Shown piece after piece: positions 1 through 7,169 of a stretch of 12,522 bases of DNA. Each line of letters starts with the position of its first letter. The stretch's first letter is position 1. This DNA comes from Baffinella frigidus (Eukaryota; Cryptophyceae; Cryptomonadales; Baffinellaceae), in contig MU646366.1 of NCBI GenBank assembly GCA_026770585.1, positions 99,505 to 112,026 of the forward strand, read 5' to 3'. Position numbers and translations under genes: made by a program. A model generated the notes under the pieces. That model did no database searches, was not told the origin of the DNA, and saw only the letters and a list, made by a program, of their open reading frames with translations.

Positions 1-52
1 CCACCAGTAAGTCTCCACACCACAGCGGGCTGTGGCGGGATTTTGTGAATGA

Positions 53-180
53 CCCGTAAGTGGATACGTCCTGGGACCCTATGCCCCTACGGTATCGTCT
101 ACTTATGTGCGGTATCGTCTACCGTAGGGTACGTAGACGATAGCGTAGGGATATTGCCTGGTAGGCATTCCGTAGGGGCG
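53..180. repeat. Degenerate palindromic element before the Kir pore exon
   Basis: The motif CGGTATCGTCTAC occurs at 90-102 and 110-122, with an inverted copy (GTAGACGATAGCG) at 133-145. The left edge ACCCGTAAGTGG resembles the terminal repeat of the TCCCTTAAGTGG family seen at 10825 and 6618, and the interior has the CCTACGGTA core. It is probably a decayed member lying in an intron. Confidence 0.5.
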
Positions 181-260
181 TTCGGTTATATCCGGATGGA
201 CGCGCTGCTGCTCTCGGTTGATGCCCAGACCACCATCGGCTTCGGAAATGACGCTATTGA
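176..260 (+). CDS. Kir exon 1 in window: pore helix and selectivity filter
   Basis: The frame starting at base 178 reads through ALLLSVDAQTTIGFGNDAIE, the Kir P-loop. The filter is GFG rather than the commoner GYG; Kir6 channels also use GFG. The donor is GTACCC at 261, leaving GA of a split Glu codon completed by base 561. The left boundary is uncertain: the nearest AG is a TAG at 173-175, unlike the CAG used by all other exons, and the upstream bases look like a degenerate palindromic repeat. Confidence 0.8.
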
Positions 261-3200
261 GTACCCCCCCCCCCCTGCGCCAGAGAGTCCCCAGTGCGAA
301 CATTAAGTACACCGGGCAACTTTGGCGCCCCATTTGAGATTTCTTGGCACCGGACGTGAGGTGGTGTGTTTGAGCGTGAGTGTGCGATCGAGAGAGAGAG
401 AGAGAGAGAGAGAAAGAGCGCGCGCGCGCGCGCGAAGGAATTCGCCCCCAGACCGTCACTCCCCGGACGCACCTCCCATTGCACCTGGTTCACACCCTGC
501 ACCCTGCACCCTAAACCCCACACCCGAAACCTGAACCCTAAATCCTGATCACCATTCCAGGTCGGAATGCACGGGGGCGGTGTTCGTGCTAATCGTGCAG
601 TGTCTGCTCTCAACCTTCTGCAACGCGGCATTCATGGGTCTCGTGTACGCCAAGATCGCCCGCCCCCAGGTCTGTTGATGGTTAGCGGTCTGGTGAGGGG
701 GTCGGCGGGGGTGAGCCTGGGCTCTTTTGGGGGCTCAGTGGTTTGGCGAGCCTGGGATTTTTTTGCTACACAGTTGACGGGTTTGCACCGCAGCCCCAGC
801 GTGTCAACTTGAGAAAAGTCCGTGTCTCGACCTTTTGAGATGCGGCATTTATGGGCTTGGTGCACCTCAAGATCGCTCGCCCCCAGCTGCTCATCTCTTG
901 AGGGTGATTTGGGCGAAGCCATTTGGTGAGCCTGGGCTCTTTTCAGCTCCGAAGTTGACGAATGTGTACCATGAAGCAACCATGTTCTCTTAATTAACAC
1001 ACCCTAATCCCTAAAACCTACACCCCAAACTCCAAACTCCAAACTCCAACCCACCCAAAACCCCAACCCCTAACCCCTAACCCCTAACCCCTAATCCCTA
1101 AACCCTAAACCCTAAACCCTAAACCCTGAACCCTAAACCCTAAACCCTAAACCCTAAACATTAAACCCTAAACCCTAAACCCTAAACTCTGAACCTCAAA
1201 CCCTCACCCGCAGCGGCGAGCGGCGACAATCTGCTTCTCGCGGTGCGCCTGCATCGCCACTGACAAGGTCCTCCCCCCTTATGTCTCGCATCCCGAGGAC
1301 CATTTTCGATTCTGAGGCGGGCCTATCCCTGACCTCGGATCCCCAGGCGGACCCATCTTTGACCTCAAAGCGGCCCTCTCTGATCCCGAGGCTGGCCCAT
1401 CCTGAGAATCAGTTTTCACCGTGCGGGCCACGGGCCAGGACAGGGAACCCTCACCAGAGCGGGTGGGGATGATCCGCGGGTTGAAGGTGTGTTGATATGC
1501 GACCGCAGTCAAATATGATGGGCCCACCCAAGACTATTTCGAACGTTTTGTTTTTTGAAGGTAAAATTTATTTCGTTCTTTGAACCTACACCCTACACCC
1601 TACACCCTACACCTTACACCGTAAACTCTGAACCCTAAACCCTAAACCCGTACCCCTCTCCCCTAAACCCTACACCATAAACCCTCAACCCTTAACCCTA
1701 AACCTTAAACACCAAACACTGAACACCAAACCCTAAACCCTAAACACTAAACACTAAACCCTAAACCCTAAACACTGAACACTCAACCTCTGGCTTGCCA
1801 CGGCAGGACGGGGTGCGCGTGCTGTCGATCCGCGTCGCTGACCAGGTGCCCCACCACACCCTCTATCATCACCCTCCCCCACCCTCTATCATCACCCTCC
1901 TCCACCCTCTATCATCACCCTCCCCCACCCTCTATCATCGTGCGCCCCCACCCTCAAGCTCGAGGCGGACCTTGCCATTTTTCCAAATGTTGGTTGTACG
2001 CGACCTCCTGTCGGTCGGTAATTTTCGACCTTTGGGGCTGTTAGTATTTGCGGTGTGGTCCCTAATTGAACATGGCGTGTTACCGCAGAGGAAGCACTTG
2101 CTGGTGGGCGCATCGGCCAGGCTTCTCCTCTACCAAGCCACCGCGGCTGAGTGCGCCCCCCCCCCCTCCGTTCTGAGTTTATCTCCGGGAGCATTGCTGT
2201 ACTAGGGGTGAGTCGTCGCCCCTCCCACAGACACCGTATCCTGTGTTGGTTGACAAATTGGAAGAGCTGGCTTCTGCTCTACCAAGCCACAGCGGCTGAG
2301 TGCGCCCCCCCACCCCGTTTCATGTATTGGTTGACAATGTGGAAGCCTGCCTTCCACATGGATAGACACCCTCCTCTCCTCACGGTGGGCTTCGAGGGGT
2401 TCGTGGACTCTTGACTCCGGGGTGTTACGTTTGCATAGAAACATCCTTAAAGTTTATTATCTTCAGGTAAGTTGACTTTTGATGAAAGGTTCGTAGTCCA
2501 ACCAGTGGGCCAAGCCACCGCGGTGAATGAGACCCCGTCCCTGCCCCCGCATCTTGCAGCTTCGGTATCTACGTGCAAGGGCACCAATTCCATGTTGTCA
2601 ACACACACAGGATCCTGTGTCCACAACTTGCAAGTGTTAGCTCCTGCTCTTCCAAGCCACCTTGGCGGAATGCGCCCCCACCCTCCGTACCATGTAGCCA
2701 CCTCTTTCAAGCAGCGGCCGTGTTGGCATCAACAGGGGTATCTCTTGCGTGTTAGCATTAACAACGGTCTCTATCTCTCTCGCTGGCAGCACCCGAAGAC
2801 ATCTTCAGAGTTCTACGCCTGCTGAATCATTCCATGCGTTTGTAACCAACACAGTATGTTTCCCCGGTAGCGTGTTCTGAAGTTATCACCGGGACCACTG
2901 CTGTACTAGGGGTGCGGGTGCTTGGAGCCATTGCCAAGGTATTTCTCGCGTGTTGGCATTAACAAAGATCCATCTCTCGCTGCGCAGGAGTCCTACCAAC
3001 GCTGAGTGCCAATTCCATACGTTGGAAAACCGTCCGTTTGCCACTATATTCCATGCGTTGGAACATTCCACACGTCGGGAAACCATGTGTTTGCCATTAA
3101 ACCCGCCTGTGTCCCCGGCAGCGTGCTGAACGCGCAGGAGTCCTACTCAGACTCCGAGGAACCTCCCCGCCTCGAAGTCAACGTCACCCCGGTTCGAACC

Positions 3201-5991
3201 CCTACACCCTCAACCCTACACCCTACACCCTGCACCCTGCACCCTACACTCTGCACCCTACACCCTACACCTTACACCCTACACCCTACACTCTACACCT
3301 TACACCCTACACCCTACACCCGCCACCCCAAACCCTACATACATCGTACACCCTGCACCCCGCTGCAAAGTTGAAGTAACCTTCCTGCATGGTCACCTAA
3401 ACTCTAAATCCTAAACTCTGAACCCTGAACCCTGAACCCTAAACCCTGAACCCTAAACCCCAAACCCTGAAACCCGAACCCCGACCCCCAAACCCTGAAC
3501 CCTAAACCTTGTCTGCCACCACTCTCACTATTATATTCATATAAATCAACCATTTGAAACACAGCCAAAACCCTTGTGAAACCGTCCCAGCTTAACTTTG
3601 AGCATGTAGCCGTCCAAGTGAACGCGCTGCAAAGTTGAAGTGAACGCTCTCCAAACCTCTCTGCAAAGTTGACACCCCTCTGCAAAGTTGAGGCAAACTT
3701 GTTGCGTGGTAACCTACACCCTAAATCTTGAACCCTGAACCCTAAACCCCGAAAACAGCTCAAACTCGAGAGCGCCGAAGTGTTCCTCCTCCTCCCCTTC
3801 ATTCTCAAGTGCCCCACCCACCCACCCTCTTTCTTGAACTTGGGTTTATGGTTTGGGGTTGCGGGTTTGGGGTTTAGGGTTTAGGGTTTTGGGTTTAGAG
3901 TTTAGGGTTTAGAGTTTAGGGTTTAGGGTTTAGGGTTTAGGGTTTAGTGTTTGGATTTTTGGGTTTTGGGTTTTGGGTTTAGGGTTTACAGCTTAGGGTT
4001 TGGGGTTCAGGGGTTGGCGGCTAGGGATTATGACTGAGGGTTTAGCGTTTAGGATTGGGAGAACTCGGCGTGCGAGTCGTTTGACACGGCGCGTGAGTCG
4101 CTCCACTCGGAACGCGCTTCCCACGGGCATAACTCCAACTTCTGCCTCACTCGGGTTGGCCGACTATTCTCAACTTGACATCTTGGGTTTCTGATGCAAT
4201 CCCATCAACTGTTTCGCGCCAAAGCGCCCGAGCGCACCAAATCGCTTCGCTCAGATGTGCTGAGACTGAGAGGTAGAACTGAGGGGTACGCACAACCCGC
4301 GTCGGTACCGGGTCCACGAGTGTTCCCCCCAGCGGTCATGTTCTCTCGAGGACCTGTCGCTCCAGCGTGAGGAGCGTGTCTTTCACTTGGCGCCGCCCTG
4401 GGGCTCAACTGATGGGGACAACTCGCGCAGGCTTCGGATCGACGCGAAATCTCCTCTGTGATCATGTTCCCTCGAGGACCTGGCGCTCAAAATGGACCGA
4501 GACAGTTCTAGCGCTGGTTCTAGCGCTGGCACTCACGGGAAACCGCGCAGATAGAACTGAGTGGAACTCACCGCGGCAGGCACCGCATCGATGGGAAGTC
4601 GCATCTGTGGTCGTGTATCCACCCCGTCAACTTAAGAACAGCCAGGCAACCCGACAGAGGAGAGCTGACACTCAAGGGTACGAACACCGCAGGCACCGGA
4701 TCGATGAGAAATCGCCGCTGTGATCATGTTCCCTCGAGGACCTGGCGTTCAACCCGGGTAACCCAAATGGACTGAGACAGCGCTACAACTCACGGGAAAC
4801 CGCGCGGATAGAACTGATGGGGATACATCGCGGCAGGCATCGGATCGATGAGAAGTCGCCGCTGTGGTCGTGTTCTCTCGAGGACCTCTCTCTGCAGCGC
4901 GCGGAGCTGATCGTCCTTCTCGAGGGCTACGCTGCCACTACCAGCCAGCTTGTGCAGGTCCGCAAACCCCAAACCCTACCCCCTCAACCCTAGATACAAC
5001 CCCCTAGACCCTAGCCCCTAGACCCTGCTCGTGCGTCACTGTGTTGCGTTGGGGGGTTCGCGTTCCTCTCGCGCGGAGTTGATCGTGTTTCTAGAGGGTC
5101 ACACGGCCACTACCACCCAGCTTGTGCAGGTCCGCACCTGCCCACCGTTGAGCGTTGGGGGTGTAGCGTTGGGGGTTGACCCGTTGCTCTCGCTTCGGGG
5201 TTGGCGATGGGTCGCGGGCACCACTAGCCAGCGTGTGCAAGTCCGCGCCTTCCTGCCTCGCGCCTTGCCTTTGACTGTTGGGGGGGGTTAGCGGTCCTCT
5301 CGCTCCGGGGTTGAGGTGCGGTGTCGTTGAACGGTTGAATGCAATTTATGGGACAGCCTTACACTTGCACCCGCCTTGTTGAAGAGTGACGCGGCGTCAC
5401 GCGGTACAACGGCGTGCCTCTCCGATACGCTCAACTGGGGAACATCAGTAGACCTGCTCTCATGTAGGTCGGGGGCTGGACAAGACACGGACGAGCGCAC
5501 CCCCGATACAGAAGGGGCATTGGTAGACTGACACCTGACGGACCTGCCGTGTCTGAGAGCAGGCGCGACAGTCATACCTCCCATCCGAGCTCCTCATGGG
5601 CCACGAGTTCGAGCCGTGCTGCACGCTCCGCGACGACGGGGGCTACGAGATCGACTTCGACACCATCCACGCTACCCGCCCCGCCGCGCCCCGAGCCGTG
5701 GCCACGCCTGATCGCGTCCCATCTGCCGCGCGCCCTCCGCCGGTTGCCCCCTGCTCGAAACATTGTTGCTCACGAAAACGCATGTCCCTTAAGTGGCGGG
5801 CGTTTGGCCACTTGAGGGATACGCAAATGCCTAGACGCTTGCACGCGTGCACGCTTGCACTCTTGACCGCAGGGCGTGAGTGCGTGGGCGTGCATTTTGG
5901 ACCCCCCACCAGTGCCCGCGCCGCCCCGCGCATACCGCCCGAGTGCACGGAGGGGGCAGGGTTAGTGTTCTTGTTCAACACCGCGCAGTGA
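176..5991 (+). CDS. Inward-rectifier K+ channel (Kir family), 5'-partial, nine exons
   Basis: Kir channels are tetrameric two-TM potassium channels with a cytoplasmic PIP2-gated domain. The model joins exons at about 176-260, 561-669, 1214-1267, 1807-1845, 2089-2150, 3122-3191, 3759-3808, 4837-4957 and 5563-5991. In order these give the pore helix and filter (LSVDAQTTIGFG), TM2 (AVFVLIVQ...NAAF), tether (ARPQ/RRAAT..FS), the strand with IRVAD, the next strand, LEVNVTP, VFLLLPFI, H.IDEKSPLW...AELIVLLEG, and SYLPSELLMGHEFEP...YEIDF. All eight junctions keep frame, including three split codons, and every acceptor is CAG. The slide helix and TM1 lie upstream of base 1. Block order matches animal Kir (for example Kir6.2 also has TIGFG). 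Family is very likely; exact ends of the first, fifth/sixth and last exons are less certain. The copy may be functional: no stop interrupts the chosen exons. Confidence 0.85.
264..434. repeat. Simple repeats in Kir intron 1
   Basis: A poly-C run lies near 264-276, a (GA)n tract near 389-412 and a (CG)n tract near 418-434. No coding signal was seen. Confidence 0.9.
484..545. repeat. Short telomere-like array (CCCTGCA/CCCTAAA)
   Basis: Heptamer-like units (ACCCTGC, ACCCTAA, AACCTG) lie directly before the exon 2 acceptor of the Kir gene. Confidence 0.75.
561..669 (+). CDS. Kir exon 2: second transmembrane helix
   Basis: After acceptor TTCCAG the frame reads ECTGAVFVLIVQ..., then NAAFMGLVYAKIARPQ, matching Kir TM2 and the start of the cytoplasmic tether. 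The Asn in FCNAAF aligns with the rectification-controller position (Asp in strong rectifiers, Asn160 in Kir6.2), which suggests weak inward rectification. The exon starts in phase 2 (one base completes Glu) and ends in phase 0 before GTCTGT. A decayed second copy lies at 820-886. Confidence 0.85.
820..886 (+). pseudogene. Decayed copy of Kir exon 2
   Basis: This stretch aligns with bases 597-669 over the TM2/tether segment: GCGGCATTTATGGGC..., AAGATCGCTCGCCCCCAG. A TGA replaces the Cys codon and the donor GT is lost (CAGCTG). The similarity continues into the flanks (GTGAGCCTGGGCTCTTTT after both copies), so exon and intron were duplicated together. Confidence 0.8.
1005..1205. repeat. Degenerate CCCTAAA (TTTAGGG-type) array
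   Basis: About 200 bases of ACCCTAA units with variants CCCTGAA and CTCCAAA. It ends a few bases before the Kir exon 3 acceptor and probably supplies its pyrimidine-rich and branch-site context. Confidence 0.9.
1214..1267 (+). CDS. Kir exon 3: tether and PIP2-site segment
   Basis: An 18-codon exon between CGCAG and GTCCTC reads RRAAT.CFSR.ACIAT, equivalent to the Kir 'KKRAETL.FS..AVIA' block. The two arginines sit where basic residues bind PIP2 in known Kir channels. It is in phase 0 at both ends and follows a long telomere-like array. Confidence 0.85.
1268..1584. other. Unassigned intronic stretch
   Basis: Non-repetitive sequence in Kir intron 3 with a short loose direct repeat (GAGGCGGGCC/GAGGCTGGCC, around 1314 and 1390). 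No family resemblance was seen in the short open frames here. Confidence 0.5.
1584..1792. repeat. Degenerate CCCTAAA/CCCTACA array
   Basis: Units CCCTACA, CCCTAAA and CACTAAA repeat up to the exon 4 acceptor region of the Kir gene. Confidence 0.9.
1807..1845 (+). CDS. Kir exon 4: first cytoplasmic strand (microexon)
   Basis: A 13-codon exon after GGCAG reads DGVRVLSIRVADQ, matching the Kir 'DGKLCL.FRVGDLR' strand. The donor is GTGCCC. It is phase 0 at both ends. A 23-bp minisatellite starts just inside the following intron. Confidence 0.85.
1856..1957. repeat. 23-bp minisatellite, four copies
   Basis: CTCTATCATC recurs at 1861, 1884, 1907 and 1930, a strict 23-bp period. The intervening bases are CACCCTCCYCCACC-like. 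Confidence 0.9.
2089..2150 (+). CDS. Kir exon 5: cytoplasmic strand
   Basis: After CGCAG the exon reads RKHLLVGASARLLLYQATAA, comparable to Kir 'RKS..V.A.VR.QL...'. It is taken to end at 2150 before GTGCGC, leaving GA of a split codon. This donor suits acceptor 3121 but a different donor is possible. Partial copies of its 3' half occur at 2269-2310 and 2640-2680. Confidence 0.7.
2269..2310 (+). pseudogene. Partial copy of Kir exon 5 (echo 1)
   Basis: GGCTTCTGCTCTACCAAGCC and AGCGGCTGAGTGCGCC repeat the 3' half of exon 5 almost exactly, including the GTGCGCC donor. The 5' half and the acceptor are missing. Confidence 0.8.
2640..2680 (+). pseudogene. Partial copy of Kir exon 5 (echo 2)
   Basis: GCTCCTGCTCTTCCAAGCCA followed by CTTGGCGGAATGCGCC repeats exon 5 with more changes. 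The donor GT is lost (GAATGC). A shorter echo (GGCCAAGCCACCGCGGTGA) lies near 2507. Confidence 0.7.
2725..3005 (+). repeat. Duplicated intron segments with an echo of exon 6
   Basis: About 60 bases at 2725-2790 recur at 2935-2990 (GCGTGTTRGCATTAACAA, then ATCTCTCGCTG). A segment at 2182-2212 (GCTGTACTAGGGGTG) recurs near 2888-2918. At 2982-3005 the exon 6 start is copied (GCGCAGGAGTCCTAC), followed by an in-frame TGA. Confidence 0.7.
3122..3191 (+). CDS. Kir exon 6: acidic loop and LEVNVTP strand
   Basis: The exon lies between CGGCAG and GTTCGA and reads VLNAQESYSDSEEPP then RLEVNVTP. This corresponds to the Kir region that leads to the '(D/Q)..V' strand. With acceptor 3121 the first base completes the codon begun in exon 5. 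The alternative acceptor CGCAG at 3137 would start in phase 0 at GAG and would need another exon 5 donor. Both acceptor neighbourhoods have a decayed copy upstream (about 2868 and 2982). Confidence 0.7.
3197..3365. repeat. CCCTACA/CCCTGCA array
   Basis: Heptamer repeats just after Kir exon 6. In frame they would spell long HPTPYTL-like peptides, which is an artefact of the repeat. Confidence 0.9.
3359..3725. repeat. Telomere-like array plus CTGCAAAGTTGA repeats
   Basis: CTGCAAAGTTGAAGT occurs near 3362 and 3628, with shorter copies (CTGCAAAGTTGA) near 3661 and 3679. The stretch after the first (TGCATGGTCACCTAAAC) resembles that after the last (TGCGTGGTAACCTACAC). CCCTAAA/CCCTGAA units fill 3400-3510. 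Confidence 0.75.
3759..3808 (+). CDS. Kir exon 7: VFLLLPFI strand
   Basis: A 50-nt exon between AACAG and GTGCCC reads LKLESAEVFLLLPFIL plus AA of a split Lys codon, which the first base of exon 8 completes. It matches the Kir 'RIFLV.P.TI.H' segment immediately before the HEID motif. The exon sits between a C-rich array and a G-rich array of telomere-like repeats. Confidence 0.8.
3838..4047. repeat. G-strand TTTAGGG-type array
   Basis: Units GGGTTTA, GGGTTTT and GGGTTTG. This is the only array inside the Kir gene in which the G-rich strand is the coding strand, and it begins about 30 bases after exon 7. Confidence 0.9.
4333..4752 (+). pseudogene. Four decayed copies of Kir exon 8 (5' part)
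   Basis: Copies lie at about 4333-4385 (TCTCTCGAGGACCTGTCGCT), 4431-4492, 4576-4620 and 4691-4752. The last three keep the acceptor-side bases and the equivalent of CGGATCGATGAGAA. Two carry TGA in place of the Trp codon (CTGTGATCATG). All lack the downstream half of the exon. A flanking segment (ACTCACGGGAAACCGCGC) is also repeated, near 4531 and 4790. Confidence 0.8.
4837..4957 (+). CDS. Kir exon 8: ID.KSPLW block and following strands
   Basis: After GGCAG the exon reads HRIDEKSPLWSCSLEDL... then AELIVLLEGYAATTSQLVQ, the Kir signature 'HEID..SPL...DL....E.VV.LEG....T..TTQ'. Forty codons plus one base, ending before GTCCGC. The last residues lead into the G-loop gate; the usual Gly is replaced here (TTS). 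Four decayed upstream and at least two downstream partial copies surround it. Confidence 0.88.
4968..5028. repeat. Short CCCTAGA/CCCTAAC array
   Basis: Telomere-like units with CCCTAGA variants directly after Kir exon 8. Confidence 0.8.
5070..5129 (+). pseudogene. Copy of the 3' half of Kir exon 8, open, donor intact
   Basis: The frame reads RAELIVFLEGHTATTTQLVQ and ends with CAG|GTCCGC exactly like exon 8. No stop is present. Its upstream half is not visible, so it is a partial copy or the remains of an alternative exon. Confidence 0.75.
5216..5320 (+). pseudogene. Further decayed exon 8 fragments
   Basis: CACCACTAGCCAGCGTGTGC followed by AAGTCCGCGCC repeats the last exon 8 codons and its donor. 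Around 5278-5320 a GTTGGGGG...CCTCTCGCTCCGGGGTTGA stretch resembles the start of the 5040-5080 copy. Confidence 0.6.
5563..5991 (+). CDS. Kir exon 9: SYLP / GHEFEP block and C-terminal tail
   Basis: After acceptor AGCAG the frame reads ARQSYLPSELLMGHEFEP, then GGYEIDFDTIHATRP, matching Kir 'ARTSYL..EI.WG.RF.P....DG.Y.VDYS.F..T'. This is the last conserved block of the family. The open frame continues about 100 residues to TGA at 5989-5991. The tail is not conserved and includes a 37-bp palindrome of a mobile-element family at 5784-5820, so the true protein end or a further intron is uncertain. Confidence 0.82.
   Translation, partial: ARQSYLPSELLMGHEFEPCCTLRDDGGYEIDFDTIHATRPAAPRAVATPDRVPSAARPPPVAPCSKHCCSRKRMSLKWRAFGHLRDTQMPRRLHACTLALLTAGRECVGVHFGPPTSARAAPRIPPECTEGAGLVFLFNTAQ
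5784..5820. mobile_element. 37-bp palindromic element (TCCCTTAAGTGG family)
   Basis: TCCCTTAAGTGGC is separated by nine bases from GCCACTTGAGGGA. It is the smallest member of the family also seen at 6618-6719, 10825-10929 and 10980-11049. It lies inside the open frame of the last Kir exon and would add about 12 residues. Confidence 0.75.
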
Positions 5992-6289
5992 AGGGGTGCA
6001 GACCCCTTTTGGTACTCGATGTATAGACCCATTGCAGTCGCGCAGTTGTTTGGAAGAGATTAACACGCTCTAAACCCTGGACCCGTGATCCGCTGCGAGT
6101 GCGGCTGACGGGGTGGGGTGCACGCGAAGGTGGATGGGAGTCGTCGGGGAACCCCTCCAGTTCAGGGTGGGACTGTGGGTATCTAGAATCTAAGGGCGTC
6201 AGGACGCAAGGCCGCTTCGGAGGCCAGACTGTCCTGAGATCGAGGGAGGGTCCCACGACACGAAGGCTGGCAGGCGCGCTGTATCCTGC
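5992..6289. other. Kir 3' flank, no gene seen
   Basis: Probable 3' UTR and intergenic DNA. At 6175-6199 is a 25-base segment matching the left end of the inverted-repeat element at 12171 at 22 positions, followed by CTTCGGAGGCC, the inverse of a motif in that element. Confidence 0.5.
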
Positions 6290-6445
6290 ACTCAACCCTT
6301 ATTCAAAAACCCTAAATAAACCCCCAAACCCCAAACCCCGAACCTCAACCCCCAACTCCCGAACCCCAAACCCCAAACCCCAAACTCCAAACCCCACACA
6401 CTAAACCCCAAACCCTCAACCCCAAACCCTAAACCCCAAAGCCCA
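6290..6445. repeat. Telomere-like array (CCCCAAA/CCCTAAA)
   Basis: Repeated CCCCAAAC and CCCTAAAC units with CTCAACC variants. An AATAAA at 6315-6320 lies inside it and could be a poly(A) signal for the Kir gene, but it may simply arise from the repeat. Confidence 0.85.
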
Positions 6446-6617
6446 ACGCAGTCCCCCCGCGCGCCGATGTCAGCGGCAGCGGCATCATCAAACACGCCAC
6501 GGAGAGACGCCAACGGGCTGTAGAGCGGAAACGCCAACTTTGTTGATCGCATACCACGCCCGCGGATAGTGACTCCGGATAGAGGGGATACCAGGTGTGT
6601 TGAAACCTCGGCCGCGG
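6446..6617. other. Non-repetitive spacer, no gene assigned
   Basis: A minus-strand open frame crosses it but runs into the repeat array and shows no recognisable motif. Confidence 0.4.
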
Positions 6618-6719
6618 ATCCCATAAGTGGCCAGTAGGCGCCCACGCCCTACGGTAGGGCCCTAGGACCTGCCTAGGGCGAGTTAGGGTGAATATTCACC
6701 CCATGGGCACGTAAGGGAT
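6618..6719. mobile_element. Palindromic element, TCCCTTAAGTGG family
   Basis: It starts ATCCCATAAGTGGCCAGTAG and ends CACGTAAGGGAT. The interior has CCCTACGGTAGGG, CCTAGGACC and the perfect palindrome GGGTGAATATTCACCC at 6687-6702. The right terminal repeat is shorter than the left. Confidence 0.7.
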
Positions 6720-6989
6720 AGGTGATGTGCATGGGCGCGAGCGACCTGTGGAGGCCGATGCTGCTACGCGGGAGGGGTAGTTGCTTTGTTGGAGCCCTTT
6801 TTGGGCATATCCTGCGGTTACTTTCCCGCCAAAGTCCATTATTTGTGGGCATTTTCGGTAACTTTTGCCGATTTCAAGGGGAAATAATAGATGGACGCAG
6901 GGCGTAAAATCACATGTAGCTCTCCCGCGTAGTGTGTTTCTCTGTTGAGGTATGACTGCCTTCATGCCACAGCACATCACCCGCCAGAT
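6720..6989. other. Intergenic stretch, no gene seen
   Basis: A more AT-rich region. Open frames on both strands are short to moderate and show no family resemblance. Confidence 0.4.
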
Positions 6990-7067
6990 TTGAGGTGGGT
7001 ACAGGGGTATCTGGGCTAAGAAACCAGAACTTAGAAACACAGACCGGATTTGGGCCCCTCGTTTTCT

Positions 7068-7169
7068 TTATTTAGTGGCCGGACGCTTCCGGGTGAACGG
7101 ATTCTTCTTGGACTTCTTCCGGGAGTTGAAGGTCGAGTTGCGGCGGCGTTTCTGGGCAAAGCGGGGCAT
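7068..7169 (-). other. Short basic ORF overlapping the Rep tail
   Basis: In a second minus frame a 33-codon ORF begins MPRFAQKRRR and is about 40% Lys/Arg, ending at 7068. Basic N-termini are typical of CRESS capsid proteins and capsid genes may adjoin rep, but the ORF stops early and nothing else supports this. It may be chance. Confidence 0.25.

Noticed and set aside
7-12. GTAAGT at the window start as a splice donor
   Set aside because: Only six upstream bases are visible and the other donors of this gene do not look like it.
26-55. Possible exon (GLWRDFVNDP) after CACAG at 21-25 with GTAAGT donor at 56
   Set aside because: Its phase does not match the following Kir exon, GTAAGT here coincides with a mobile-element end (CCCGTAAGTGG), and no Kir similarity is convincing.
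1005-1205. True chromosome end
   Set aside because: The arrays are degenerate, repeated many times in the window, and lie between exons, so they are interstitial.
1795-2205. Apparent 136-residue ORF on the plus strand
   Set aside because: It reads Kir exon 4, then a minisatellite intron, then Kir exon 5, in one accidentally open frame.
3006-3374. ORF with HPTPYTL-type repeated peptide
   Set aside because: The repeat peptide is a translation of the CCCTACA array. Only its 3122-3191 portion is taken as coding, as a Kir exon.
6696-7040. 114-residue minus-strand ORF beside the Rep element
   Set aside because: It crosses the element's left end and shows no recognisable motif.
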